The position numbers were made by a program, and so were the translations under genes. From IMG/VR virus record IMGVR_UViG_3300027970_000046, positions 1 through 45,944 of that record: a stretch of DNA of 45,944 bases, one strand, 5' to 3'. The stretch comes from a virus. Under the pieces are notes generated by a model. It worked only from the letters and a program-made list of their open reading frames with translations, had not been told where the DNA came from and did no database searches. Positions 1 to 9,090 of this stretch are shown here, one piece after another. The first letter of the stretch is position 1. Every line of letters begins with the position of its first letter.

Positions 1-3000
1 GTTTGCACCAGATTTAACATTTACATTGATACTATAATTATACACTGACTCTCCAGAATATGTGCCATCATTTACAGCCTTCATATTATCAACACCAAAG
101 TTTTTAACAGCATATTTACTCATTACAAATTCACCAGGGGTAAGCATTGCTGGAACAATATCAGAACCAAGACTTGGCCCTCCTTTGGCATAATATTTTT
201 TCATTAATCCGCCAGCATTTGCAAATTTAGATCTTAATCTGTTACTTGTTTCATATGCTGCATTTGTTGCTGCTTGAGTTGCTGCTTTCTGTTGTTCCTG
301 TTGTTGTTGATATTGAATAGCCATACCTGTATATCTTGCAGTAGAAGCAGCATTTGCTGTATCTACACCCTGAGCAACCAATCCAGTCATCATTGCATTT
401 GCAATATTTGATGCAGACTCTCCAACAAGAACTGCTACCTGTACTGCTTTGTTGATATCTTTTGTTGTTTGCGCTGTACTTATAGCAGTAATAGCAGATT
501 TTACAGATGCTGCATCTGCTGCGGCGGCTGCGGCTGCGGCTGCTGCGGCTGCTGCCTCTGCTTCTAGTGCTGCCGCTGCTGCGGCGGCTGCTGCTGCGGC
601 TGCTGCATCACCATCTGTGTCAGTATCACCATCATCCTCTTCATCATCATCTGTGTCAGTATCAAATCCTGCTACAACACCAGCACCTGACATAGCCAAT
701 GCCATAGCGGCAGCAATCTTTTTCCAGTATTCTAGAATAGAAGCCAATTTTTCTTTAGTTGCCTCTAAAACATCGTTGTATTTACCAGCAAGAACTGATG
801 CAGCAATCGTTGCATCTGCTGCTGCCTGCCAAGCATCTTTTTGTGCATCAATATCATCAAGTCTGGCCTGCAACTGATCTTTAATTACTTGCAAATTATC
901 CTGAGCAACCTTTAAATCATTTTGTGCTGTTAACAAACTTCCATTTTTAATTTCATAAACTTTGTCTTCAAGATCACGAATTTGGATTAAATTGGCTTCA
1001 CGCTGCTCTTCAAGATTATAAATTTGGTCTTCAATTATACGAATCTGCTCTTGTGCAAGTTTTTGTTTTTCCTGGTATGCATAAATTTGATCTTGCTTAA
1101 TACGAATTTGTTCTTGTAAAGGAATTCTTGCTTGTTCTAATGCATAAATCTGATCTTGTTTAGCAAGAATTTGTGCCTGTACCGCTTCACGCTGCTCTTC
1201 TAAATTAAATACTTGTTGACTAATAGCAAACTGACGTTGTTCTACCTGTACTCTTGTCATTCCCTGACGTGTACGCAAAGCCTCTAATTGAGCCTGACGT
1301 GCAGCATCTATGGTTCCAGAAGCCCTTTCTGATGCCGAAGCAGCGGCTTGCGCTCTTGCTTCCTGTGCAGCCTGTGCAGCAGCAGAAATATCTCCTTGAG
1401 TTAAAGCGTCTGCAATACTAAGTTGTGATTTTTGTTGAGCAGCAATCTCTTGATTAATATCAGATATTCTACTTAAGGCCTCTTCTTGTGCATCATATTT
1501 GCTGTTAATTTCTTCAGCAGCACGATCCATTAATTCAAGTTCATTAGATAAGTCAGATGCTTCTTCTTGTAATGCAGCAATTGGACGCTCAAATCCAAGT
1601 TCAATGCTGCGTTGCATTGCTTCAATATCAGCCTGTAGTCCAGAAATAGGTCTATCAAAACTAATCTCTATCTGTCTTTCAATAGAATTAATTTGTTCAC
1701 TAAGTTGTTCAATAGGTCTTTCAAAATTTAATTCAATATTGCGCTGCAAATCAGCAATTTGTTCTTGGAATGCCTCTATTGGTCTAGAAAGATTTAATTC
1801 TGTTTTTCTTTGTAAAGATTCAATATCTCTTTCATATCCGTCAACAACTGCCTGAACTTTATCTACAGCAGCCTGTGCTGCCTCCACTTCCTTTTCAGCA
1901 TTTGTAATTTTAGGCTTATATTCACGCTGTACTGCTCTTTCAAGAAATCCAAATAATTCATCTGCTTTACGCTGTAACTCTGCTTCTGCATCATCTTCAC
2001 TAAAACCAAGAATAAGATCAATCCTTTTAATTTCTGGTATTTGTTCAATATATTTGGCAAGTTCTTTAGAGTTTAATACACCATCTTGTAGGTCTTTTAT
2101 AAACGCCCTTGCTAAATCTGGATCAGAAAATATTGCTTTAATATCTTCAGACTTCAGCCCCATGCCTTCTAGCAGTGGAAGGATTTCAGCAAATTGTTTC
2201 TTTAGATTTAGTTCTGCGGTTCTTCCTTCAAAGAATTTAAGAAGTTCACTGCTCAATAGTTCTCTATTTACATCTTTAATTAATTTAAGAAGTTCTTTCC
2301 ATTGTGGCGTTCCTACTTTTGTTGTAGCAATAGCAGCGGCCAGAATTGGATTAGATGCTATCTCAAATGCTCTTCCAGTTTCAACACCAGCCTTTTTTAG
2401 TTTAGCAAAAGCATCTTGTGACTTAATTAATTGTTTTCTTTGTTCTTTTAATTCCTCAATGGCTTTTTGATATACAGATTTTTCACCACCGCCACCACCG
2501 CCACCGCCCAATTCTTTAGCAACAAGTTCACGAATTTCTTTAAGGCTGGCAATTTCTTCTTTAATTCTTCTTCTTACTCTGCTTGCTGCTCTTTGTGCTC
2601 CACCATCTAAAGATTCTTCTGCCATTTCAAGTGCTGCAATCATGGCTGGTGTAATTGTTGTAACACCAAGCATTGCAGCCTCAACTAATAATAACTGATT
2701 TGATGTATTTTTTAATCCTGCTGCACTCTTTGCTAGTTCTCCAGGAAGATTTTTAAACACTTCCCCCATTAAAAGAGCGGCCTGTGGCTTTGGCATGTTA
2801 GAAACTGCTTTAGAAATATTACCAAAACTTTGATCAAACTGCTTTGCTGTTATTGTGCCAGTTTCTAGTTGACCAGAAATACCATTTAATATTCCAACTA
2901 CTGATTTAGAAACAGTTGAAACAGTCTTTTTTAAGTCTTTGGAGAGTGTTTGTTTTGTCCAAGTTACCACTTCTCCAGTAGCCCTATTTATTGCACTCTG

Positions 3001-6000
3001 TGTTTCTTCCGTATACCCTGCAGAAAAATCTTTTCCTAAAAAACTGCCTAGATCAGCAATATTCTTTTTTAATGTTGCTTGTCCTTGATCAGTTCCTAAA
3101 TCTATGCTTGCAAAATCAAACTTAAGATCAACTTTTCCAGATTCTTCTTGAAGAGCCTGAATAATATTTGTAACTTGTTCTTTTGCAAAACCTTTGCCTT
3201 TAAGTTGTATTGCAAGTGAATTGAAAACTAGTTCTGCCTCTTCGGTAGTTGCCTGTCTTAGTGCTTTTATGTCATTTTCAAATTGCTTTAAGAAGTCCTG
3301 ATTAGACCTTAACTCATCAATCCTTGTTCTTTCTTCTCTATTTACTACTAGAGATGGACCAGTTCTTTCTAATGCAGTTGTTTGTGGAACTACCCCAAAA
3401 ATATCACCTAAAGTTTTTAATTTATTTTTAGTTAATAAAGCAGCATCTCCAAGACCTTCGATTGTCAACCTTTCTTTTTCTCTCCAAGCATTTACGCCTC
3501 TTATAACTGATGCAGTTGTTGCAATTGCTGTTATTGCCAACCCAATTGGACCTAAAAATCTTGCAATCGCTTTACCAAAATTAAAAAGATTAGGGAGTAG
3601 TTTTTTAATACCCCCAGCAAACAGGGTTGAATTAAATGCCATTTTTTTAGTGGCAGTATTTCCTATTAGTAGGCCTGCAGCAGAAGCCCTATCCGATGCT
3701 AACTTTAAGAACTGTGTTTGTGTAAGCATTTGTGTAACTGACATTAATGCAAACATTGCAAGATTTAATTTTGAAACGGTACCCGCAAATTCTCCTAATT
3801 TACCACCACTCATTGATGCTAATCCAGATAAAGATCCAAGAGCAAAAGTTCCACTCATTAAGCCTCTATTAAGGCCAGTCATTCTGTCTTGGAAAGATTT
3901 GGCAGATGCAACCATGTCATTTGCAGACTTTTTTGTTGCTTCTGAAATAACTGCAGCATTGGCAACTTGTGAAACTGATACTCCATCATTAGTTTTTTTA
4001 ATATCAAAGTCTGTTCCTGGTGTAATTACTCCAGTACCTGCACTACGTCTAGTTCTTGTTACTGCACCCTCTCTTGCTTTTTCATATGCAGTTCCATCAT
4101 CATTTCCATCTTTAGGTGCAAGTGGATGTGGGCTTGTTCTTTGACGTGATTCAACATAAATATCTTTTAAGCCACTTTTTTCTACGCCAAGTTTATATGA
4201 TTCTCCTGTTTTAAGTCCTGCAAGTTCTGCTTCTTTTTGGAACTCTGCAGTAAATTTTGCAATATCTCCTCTTAATGAGGCGAGTCTAATTTTTACTTCA
4301 TCAGAAAATTGAGCATAAACGGCAGCAGCATTAGCAGATGTAAGACCAAGTTGTTCTGCCATTGGGTTTGTAATTTTAAATCTTGCTTTTTCTTGGTATG
4401 GCACATTTCCAGCGCCAGCCATTTCTTCCATTCCACCAAAATAAGCACCAGATTTTCTAAATTTAAAATAAGGGTCTTTGCTTAAGGCAACACGAGAATC
4501 TGTTCTTGGGTCTGTTAAAGCGGTGGCCTGACGCATTCTGGCTTGTGCATCTTTTACACGCTGATCTGTTCTTGCAACTTCATTATACGCATCACTAATT
4601 AATTTATCTAAATCTTCAGCAGTTACCTCAGTAATATCTCCAAGTTTGTCAAAACCTGTTTTGATTTCTTCTGTAACTCTCTTGTTAATTATTTTAATTT
4701 CTTCTACTGATACCCCCGCACTTTTAAGTTGACGCTGAAGTTCAATATCTCGTACTTCTCCACGTTCAATTAGATCTCTACGAGCAAGCCCAACATCTGC
4801 TTTCTTTCCACTTCCAGTTCTACCAACTGCACGATTAAGTTCTGTAGAAGTAGCAATAACTTCATTGCTAAATACTGTAAATACTCTATCTAGCCCACCC
4901 TCTACTTCTGCAACCATCGTTCTGATTTGTCTAGCAAAAGCAGTGTTAAGACCTTCTACTATTGCTAAAAGTTCTTTACCAGACCTATATGCACTGCCAC
5001 CAAAATGTGCAGCAGCAAAACCTCCAGGTATGTCAACGGCTGTTCCAGTTCCTTTACCAGTTCTGTATCCAGGAATATTTCCAGCAATCATTCCATCAAT
5101 AAGTGCGCCATACTTCTTTGTCATATCTGCAGGAATAACCGCTTCTCCTGGAGTTAGCATTGCAGGAACAGTATCTTTGTTTCCACTTCCTGGAACTACA
5201 ACAACACCTTTATTATATTTCTTTGGTGGCATCATCATGCCAGGATTACGTTGTGCAAATTGTTGTAATGCTGCTAGAGCATTACGATATTCATTAGCAA
5301 GATTTCTTATAGCCCCTGCTTCAGCATTAAATGTTTGTGTAAGTCTTGCATGTGATTGATCTAGTGAGTGAGCAACTGCAGCAGCCCTTTGTTGTTCTAC
5401 CGTTAAATAATCTGTTTGTTCTCCAAGAATTTGTGTCTGACCAGTTAATCTTAGATATCCTTGACGTAGTACCAGCAATCCTTTAGCACCGTTTGCCAAA
5501 GCATTCATCAATAAACCAAATGTCATAAGCGCTACTGGACCTATTGCACCAATTGCAACTGTTAAAACAACTATTGCTTTCTTTACCCCAGATGAAAGAT
5601 TGTCAAATCTTTCTAATATTCCGCCTACAAATTCTAATATTGGAGTAACTGCTTGAAGAAATGCTTCTCCTACTGGAATTAATGCAAGTTTTAGATCTTC
5701 TACAGATTTACGAAACTTAATCATTCCAGAGTCAGCAGTCATACCTAATTCTGACTCAGCCATTCTTGCTAATTCTTCAGTTGATGCTGTTGTTAAATCA
5801 ATTACCCTAGATGCCTGATTTCCATCTTGAATAACATTTTGAAATAATGTAGATAAACGTGCTAATTGGAATTTACCAAACAATTGCTCAATTGCTCTTT
5901 GTCTATTTAAATCTGTCAAACTATCAAGAGCAGTAGCAAATTCAATAACTGTTTGTTTTACGTTTCCTGCATTTCTGTTTACAATGGAATCAATATCAAT

Positions 6001-7203
6001 TCCAAAGCCCTTCATCATATCTCTTGCTTTGTCTGTAGGATTAATCAAAGATGCAAGACCAGACTTTAGTGCGTTAGCACCTTCAGATGCATTAACACCG
6101 CCTTCTTTCATAGCAGTTAAGAAGAATGCTAAATCTTTTACATCTCCTCCAAGTTGTTTTACAACTGGTGCTGCTTTAGGAATAGCCGTAGTAATGTCGT
6201 CAAGAGATACAACAGTTTGATTCTCTACTGCGTTTAGAAAATTAATTGCCTCTGCTAATTCTTCAGACTGTAACTGAAAAGCATTTTGCAAAGAAATTGT
6301 TGTTTCAAGTGCCTTTTGTTGATCAAGTTGTCCAAGAATTTGAAGCCTTGTTGCCTCTGTTACTTGCCTTTGTAAATCTAAACCTTGAAAACCCGCTGCT
6401 GCAGCGTCTGCTGCTAGGCTAACAGTTTGAGAAACTGCAATACCGTATCTAGTAAATGATTGTCCTAAAGCCTCTATATCAGCAAGTGCTTGCTGTCTTT
6501 CTGCTTCTGGAGTAAATAAATCTCCGTATACCTTTCTAAATTTAATGGCAGCAGTTTCCATATCCATAAATGTTTTTGATGCTGTCATTCCAAGAGTTGC
6601 TAGTGGTAAGGTAAAGCCAACCATCAACTGACGACCAGCCCACTGTGTATTTTTACCAAAATTTAAAAGATTTGTAGAGCCCTGTTTTACTAGTTGATTA
6701 AATAAAGATTGTCTTTGCGCTGCCATCTGTAACTGAGTTGACATTTTTGACATGTCAAGTTCATTTGGCATAATCGCAATTGCTCGCATTGCACCACTTG
6801 CATCACGCCCCATCTTAACATACTGAGTTTGAAGACGTTTTACATTTTGTTCTGCTACTTTATTTATTGTGTCAAATTCAGAAGTAAATAACTTACCAAA
6901 TGTTTTTGTTGATGCACCAGCAAAGCGGAAGTATTCCCGCATTGAAAACTTGTTTTTTTCTAAAGAATCAGTAAAAGACTCTGCTGTTGTTTTAACAGTT
7001 CGTAATTCTGCAGAAAAAGATCCAATAGCATTTATGCTATTAAGGAAATTCTTCTGCAGATCACGTTGTGCCAGTCCAGCGGTTTCGCTGCTTCTAGCAA
7101 TTGATGTATGAAATTGTGAGATCTGACGCTGTAATGCTTTTAGTTGTGCTAATGCATTCGACGTATCAATATTAACGCCAATATTAGCATTAACGTCAGC
7201 CAC
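1..7203 (-). CDS. tail tape measure protein (partial, C-terminus beyond window)
   Basis: The frame is open from a GTG start to the left edge, so at least 2,401 codons are present. GTG is chosen because an AGAGGTGAG ribosome site lies just upstream and the tail chaperones directly precede it. The N-terminal third resembles the TP901-type tape measure core. The signature VPAMLTPGE occurs twice, near 5120-5170 and 125-165. Other visible parts are hydrophobic helices, an eight-glycine run (2485-2508), coiled-coil repeats of 22 residues (about 1570-1800) and 21 residues (about 950-1215), and an Ala-rich stretch split by an Asp-rich segment (500-665). In siphoviruses this protein fills the tail tube and sets its length. 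At about 0.15 nm per residue the visible part implies a tail of at least about 360 nm. Confidence 0.95.
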   Translation of the reverse strand, partial: MADVNANIGVNIDTSNALAQLKALQRQISQFHTSIARSSETAGLAQRDLQKNFLNSINAIGSFSAELRTVKTTAESFTDSLEKNKFSMREYFRFAGASTKTFGKLFTSEFDTINKVAEQNVKRLQTQYVKMGRDASGAMRAIAIMPNELDMSKMSTQLQMAAQRQSLFNQLVKQGSTNLLNFGKNTQWAGRQLMVGFTLPLATLGMTASKTFMDMETAAIKFRKVYGDLFTPEAERQQALADIEALGQSFTRYGIAVSQTVSLAADAAAAGFQGLDLQRQVTEATRLQILGQLDQQKALETTISLQNAFQLQSEELAEAINFLNAVENQTVVSLDDITTAIPKAAPVVKQLGGDVKDLAFFLTAMKEGGVNASEGANALKSGLASLINPTDKARDMMKGFGIDIDSIVNRNAGNVKQTVIEFATALDSLTDLNRQRAIEQLFGKFQLARLSTLFQNVIQDGNQASRVIDLTTASTEELARMAESELGMTADSGMIKFRKSVEDLKLALIPVGEAFLQAVTPILEFVGGILERFDNLSSGVKKAIVVLTVAIGAIGPVALMTFGLLMNALANGAKGLLVLRQGYLRLTGQTQILGEQTDYLTVEQQRAAAVAHSLDQSHARLTQTFNAEAGAIRNLANEYRNALAALQQFAQRNPGMMMPPKKYNKGVVVVPGSGNKDTVPAMLTPGEAVIPADMTKKYGALIDGMIAGNIPGYRTGKGTGTAVDIPGGFAAAHFGGSAYRSGKELLAIVEGLNTAFARQIRTMVAEVEGGLDRVFTVFSNEVIATSTELNRAVGRTGSGKKADVGLARRDLIERGEVRDIELQRQLKSAGVSVEEIKIINKRVTEEIKTGFDKLGDITEVTAEDLDKLISDAYNEVARTDQRVKDAQARMRQATALTDPRTDSRVALSKDPYFKFRKSGAYFGGMEEMAGAGNVPYQEKARFKITNPMAEQLGLTSANAAAVYAQFSDEVKIRLASLRGDIAKFTAEFQKEAELAGLKTGESYKLGVEKSGLKDIYVESRQRTSPHPLAPKDGNDDGTAYEKAREGAVTRTRRSAGTGVITPGTDFDIKKTNDGVSVSQVANAAVISEATKKSANDMVASAKSFQDRMTGLNRGLMSGTFALGSLSGLASMSGGKLGEFAGTVSKLNLAMFALMSVTQMLTQTQFLKLASDRASAAGLLIGNTATKKMAFNSTLFAGGIKKLLPNLFNFGKAIARFLGPIGLAITAIATTASVIRGVNAWREKERLTIEGLGDAALLTKNKLKTLGDIFGVVPQTTALERTGPSLVVNREERTRIDELRSNQDFLKQFENDIKALRQATTEEAELVFNSLAIQLKGKGFAKEQVTNIIQALQEESGKVDLKFDFASIDLGTDQGQATLKKNIADLGSFLGKDFSAGYTEETQSAINRATGEVVTWTKQTLSKDLKKTVSTVSKSVVGILNGISGQLETGTITAKQFDQSFGNISKAVSNMPKPQAALLMGEVFKNLPGELAKSAAGLKNTSNQLLLVEAAMLGVTTITPAMIAALEMAEESLDGGAQRAASRVRRRIKEEIASLKEIRELVAKELGGGGGGGGEKSVYQKAIEELKEQRKQLIKSQDAFAKLKKAGVETGRAFEIASNPILAAAIATTKVGTPQWKELLKLIKDVNRELLSSELLKFFEGRTAELNLKKQFAEILPLLEGMGLKSEDIKAIFSDPDLARAFIKDLQDGVLNSKELAKYIEQIPEIKRIDLILGFSEDDAEAELQRKADELFGFLERAVQREYKPKITNAEKEVEAAQAAVDKVQAVVDGYERDIESLQRKTELNLSRPIEAFQEQIADLQRNIELNFERPIEQLSEQINSIERQIEISFDRPISGLQADIEAMQRSIELGFERPIAALQEEASDLSNELELMDRAAEEINSKYDAQEEALSRISDINQEIAAQQKSQLSIADALTQGDISAAAQAAQEARAQAAASASERASGTIDAARQAQLEALRTRQGMTRVQVEQRQFAISQQVFNLEEQREAVQAQILAKQDQIYALEQARIPLQEQIRIKQDQIYAYQEKQKLAQEQIRIIEDQIYNLEEQREANLIQIRDLEDKVYEIKNGSLLTAQNDLKVAQDNLQVIKDQLQARLDDIDAQKDAWQAAADATIAASVLAGKYNDVLEATKEKLASILEYWKKIAAAMALAMSGAGVVAGFDTDTDDDEEDDGDTDTDGDAAAAAAAAAAAAALEAEAAAAAAAAAAAAADAASVKSAITAISTAQTTKDINKAVQVAVLVGESASNIANAMMTGLVAQGVDTANAASTARYTGMAIQYQQQQEQQKAATQAATNAAYETSNRLRSKFANAGGLMKKYYAKGGPSLGSDIVPAMLTPGEFVMSKYAVKNFGVDNMKAVNDGTYSGESVYNYSINVNVKSGAN

Positions 7204-7220
7204 TTCTCACCTCTTTAGTT

Positions 7221-7535
7221 TTAGTTGCTAAGAGCGTCTTCAGCAGCAGCAAGTTGTGTACCTGATGCAGCCTCAACAATCTTATATACGGTTGGCAGAT
7301 CCAGAATATCCTCAAGTTTTGAGAGATCGGCCAACTCTGGCTTGTATTGCTGCATTGCAATTGCAACGCATTCTACAAGAAGAGTCATAGACTTCTCGTT
7401 ATCATCCGCCACCGCTGCAACTCCCTCAAACTTCTTCATAAAAGGACGAAGAAGAGAAATTTTTAGAGGGCGAACTGAGATTTTTGTCCCGTCCATAAGC
7501 GTGAGTTCTTTAGACTCATGCACAGTTGTTGCCAT
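7221..7535 (-). CDS. tail assembly chaperone, short (G-type)
   Basis: This 104-residue protein sits directly upstream of the tape measure gene, the usual place of tail assembly chaperones, which coat the tape measure during tail tube assembly. It matches the N-terminal half of the neighbouring longer protein: both have DGT, then PLKI..LR.FM..FE, a Cys-containing helix with MKQYYP/MQQYKP, and LDLPT(V/I)YKI. It lacks the C-terminal extension. ATG follows a strong AGGAGG site, and the gene has its own TGCTATAAT promoter candidate at 7562-7570. No frameshift is needed to make it. The family call rests on position and on the paralogy. Confidence 0.8.
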   Translation of the reverse strand: MATTVHESKELTLMDGTKISVRPLKISLLRPFMKKFEGVAAVADDNEKSMTLLVECVAIAMQQYKPELADLSKLEDILDLPTVYKIVEAASGTQLAAAEDALSN

Positions 7536-7561
7536 TATTTCCTCCTATATAGGTTATGTTA

Positions 7562-7570
7562 ATTATAGCA
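7562..7570 (-). promoter_or_regulatory. extended -10 promoter candidate before short tail chaperone
   Basis: TGCTATAAT on the minus strand lies 26 bases before the ATG of the short chaperone gene, in the gap after the long chaperone gene. It is one of a family of TGnTATAAT boxes in this window. No clear -35 box is seen. Confidence 0.6.
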
Positions 7571-7590
7571 CAAAACGCTGTTTTTTTAAA

Positions 7591-8304
7591 TTAAGATTTC
7601 ATAACAGATGGGTCTCTCATATCATCATAATCGATACCCATATTTATACCAAACCCTACTTTTCTAGCATTTTCTCCTTGTAGTGCCAGGATATCATTGC
7701 TATCTTTTGCACTACCCTTGCTAAATACCCTGGCTTTCATGTCTTCCCATTCTTTTTGACCACGCTCAGCGCCAGTAGCCTTGTCTAAATCTACCCCCTG
7801 TATTGCAGCCAAAAATTTTCTTTCCTGATAATCAAGGTCCCTTTTGCTTTCCAATGTTGTTAATAATTCGGGCATTGATAAAGACTTTTCTAATTCATGA
7901 TAATCTTTCCATATACCCAATAAAAATACCTCTGACTCTAACTTTGCCAAATCTAAATCATCCCATGTATTACCACTAGTAGTTGCTTGTTTGGTAACTG
8001 TTTCTTCTGATTGTTGGTTTATTTTAATACCCGCTGAAATGTCTAAAATTTTATAGATTGTTGGAAGATCTAAATTATCCTCAATATCTTCAGTTGTTTT
8101 TGATATTTGTGGATAGTATTGTTTCATGCATATCCTTGCACACTCTGTTAATTTTTCAATAGCCTCATCATCACCTTTTGATTGTTTTACATCTTCAAAG
8201 GCAACCATAAATTCTCTAAGGTATTTTATCTTTAATGGAGTTATTTCTAATTCTGTACCGTCAATTAAAAAAATATTTCCACTCTTGTATATTTCTGTAG
8301 CCAT
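7591..8304 (-). CDS. tail assembly chaperone, long (GT-type)
   Basis: The product has 237 residues from ATG 8304. The frame stays open to a TTG at 8328, but that codon lies inside a terminator hairpin. ATG 8304 sits 7 bases after TGATAGAAT, which fits a leaderless start. The first ~95 residues are paralogous to the short chaperone (DGTELEITPLKIKYLREFM; LDLPTIYKILD). The rest is an acidic helical extension beginning near DLAKLESEVFLLGIW, with LDYQERKFLAAIQGVDLD, like the T part of GT chaperones. In most siphoviruses GT arises by -1 frameshift from G. Here the fused form is a gene of its own, and a separate G-type gene follows. Confidence 0.8.
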   Translation of the reverse strand: MATEIYKSGNIFLIDGTELEITPLKIKYLREFMVAFEDVKQSKGDDEAIEKLTECARICMKQYYPQISKTTEDIEDNLDLPTIYKILDISAGIKINQQSEETVTKQATTSGNTWDDLDLAKLESEVFLLGIWKDYHELEKSLSMPELLTTLESKRDLDYQERKFLAAIQGVDLDKATGAERGQKEWEDMKARVFSKGSAKDSNDILALQGENARKVGFGINMGIDYDDMRDPSVMKS

Positions 8305-8311
8305 TTCATCT

Positions 8312-8320
8312 ATTCTATCA
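8312..8320 (-). promoter_or_regulatory. extended -10 promoter candidate for long tail chaperone
   Basis: TGATAGAAT on the minus strand ends 7 bases before ATG 8304 and directly follows the terminator hairpin. Transcription would start at or next to the start codon, giving a leaderless message. The match is weaker than the TGnTATAAT boxes elsewhere. Confidence 0.4.
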
Positions 8321-8326
8321 TACAAC

Positions 8327-8356
8327 AAAACCCACCCCCGTTTAAGGGATGGGCTT
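8327..8356 (-). terminator. intrinsic terminator after major tail protein
   Basis: On the minus strand AAGCCCATCCC pairs with GGGGTGGGTTTT across a short TTAAACG loop, giving an 11-pair stem with some G-U pairs followed by TTTTGTTG. It stands between the tail tube gene and the chaperone genes, so it would limit read-through from a highly expressed gene. A second small inverted repeat (TAATCTAA/TTAGATTA) lies at 8360-8378. Confidence 0.7.
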
Positions 8357-8379
8357 GTTATTAATCTAAAATTAGATTA

Positions 8380-9015
8380 TTATGATGCTTGAGTCCAAGT
8401 ACGGTCAATAAGTTTGCCGTATGAAGCACTAGTATCTTCAGGAAGAAGACGGAAGGAAACCTCAAACATGGAAGGTTCGTCACGCTTTGCGGATACTGTT
8501 ACATTCTCAATTGAGAGTGCACGGTACGCAGCGTAAACACGCTCTACGTATGCGGAGTCTTCGCAGTCTCCAGTTCCAGGTCCAACAGCAACAATTCCAC
8601 GCTCAACTGGGCATTCTCCAATGTCTCCTGCGGAGAGATTAAGAGTTTGTCCTGCTGAAGTAGATTTGGTTCCTGTTAGTTCGTCGCTTGGGGAAGCAAT
8701 AGCCAAGAGAAGATTCTCAAGGGTAGCCTCTGCAAAAGCAGTTGCCATATTTACTTGCATTCCTTGCTTGTATAACTTAGCAACGTCAAGAAGTTGGTCA
8801 ACCTGTACTTCACCGAAGTCTGGTTGGAACTGCAATTCAAGACCGTTCATGGTATAACCTACGTTTGTAAAATCTGAATCGTCTGCAAGTGTTTCTCTGT
8901 AGGACTCTGAAGATGTAAACGCAGGTAGTGTGCCAGCGGTCAATGTTGCGTCAGCAACAAAGAAAGCAGCAGCACCAACAATAATGTTGTTTGATGTACC
9001 ACGTGTATATGCCAT
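8380..9015 (-). CDS. major tail protein (tail tube subunit)
   Basis: This is a 211-residue protein at the syntenic place of the tail tube subunit, between the tail terminator gene and the tail chaperones. It starts MAYTRGTSNN and has a small-residue-rich N-terminus, and the C-terminal part (MFEVSFRLLPEDTSASYGKLIDR) reads like the beta strands of tail tube proteins. ATG follows an AGAGGTG site. A TGTTATAAT box lies at 9076-9084 and a terminator follows the stop, so it may be an independently expressed, abundant product. The call rests mainly on order and size. Confidence 0.75.
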   Translation of the reverse strand: MAYTRGTSNNIIVGAAAFFVADATLTAGTLPAFTSSESYRETLADDSDFTNVGYTMNGLELQFQPDFGEVQVDQLLDVAKLYKQGMQVNMATAFAEATLENLLLAIASPSDELTGTKSTSAGQTLNLSAGDIGECPVERGIVAVGPGTGDCEDSAYVERVYAAYRALSIENVTVSAKRDEPSMFEVSFRLLPEDTSASYGKLIDRTWTQAS

Positions 9016-9075
9016 ATTTTCACCTCTACTTTCAATATTTTCTATATTAAGTTTTTGGCGGGTTTCCTCAACATA

Positions 9076-9084
9076 ATTATAACA
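9076..9084 (-). promoter_or_regulatory. extended -10 promoter candidate before major tail protein
   Basis: TGTTATAAT on the minus strand lies about 60 bases before the ATG of the major tail protein, in the only sizeable gap of this gene group. Confidence 0.55.
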
Positions 9085-9090
9085 GTGTTT

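Noticed and set aside
449-877. 142-codon plus-strand frame rich in Ala and Ser
   Set aside because: It is the reverse of the Ala/Asp-rich tape measure repeats; the tape measure frame runs through it without a stop.
8304-8328. TTG start at 8328 for the long tail chaperone
   Set aside because: The codon lies in the terminator stem and adds eight residues with no counterpart in the paralogue; ATG 8304 sits 7 bases after a TGATAGAAT box.
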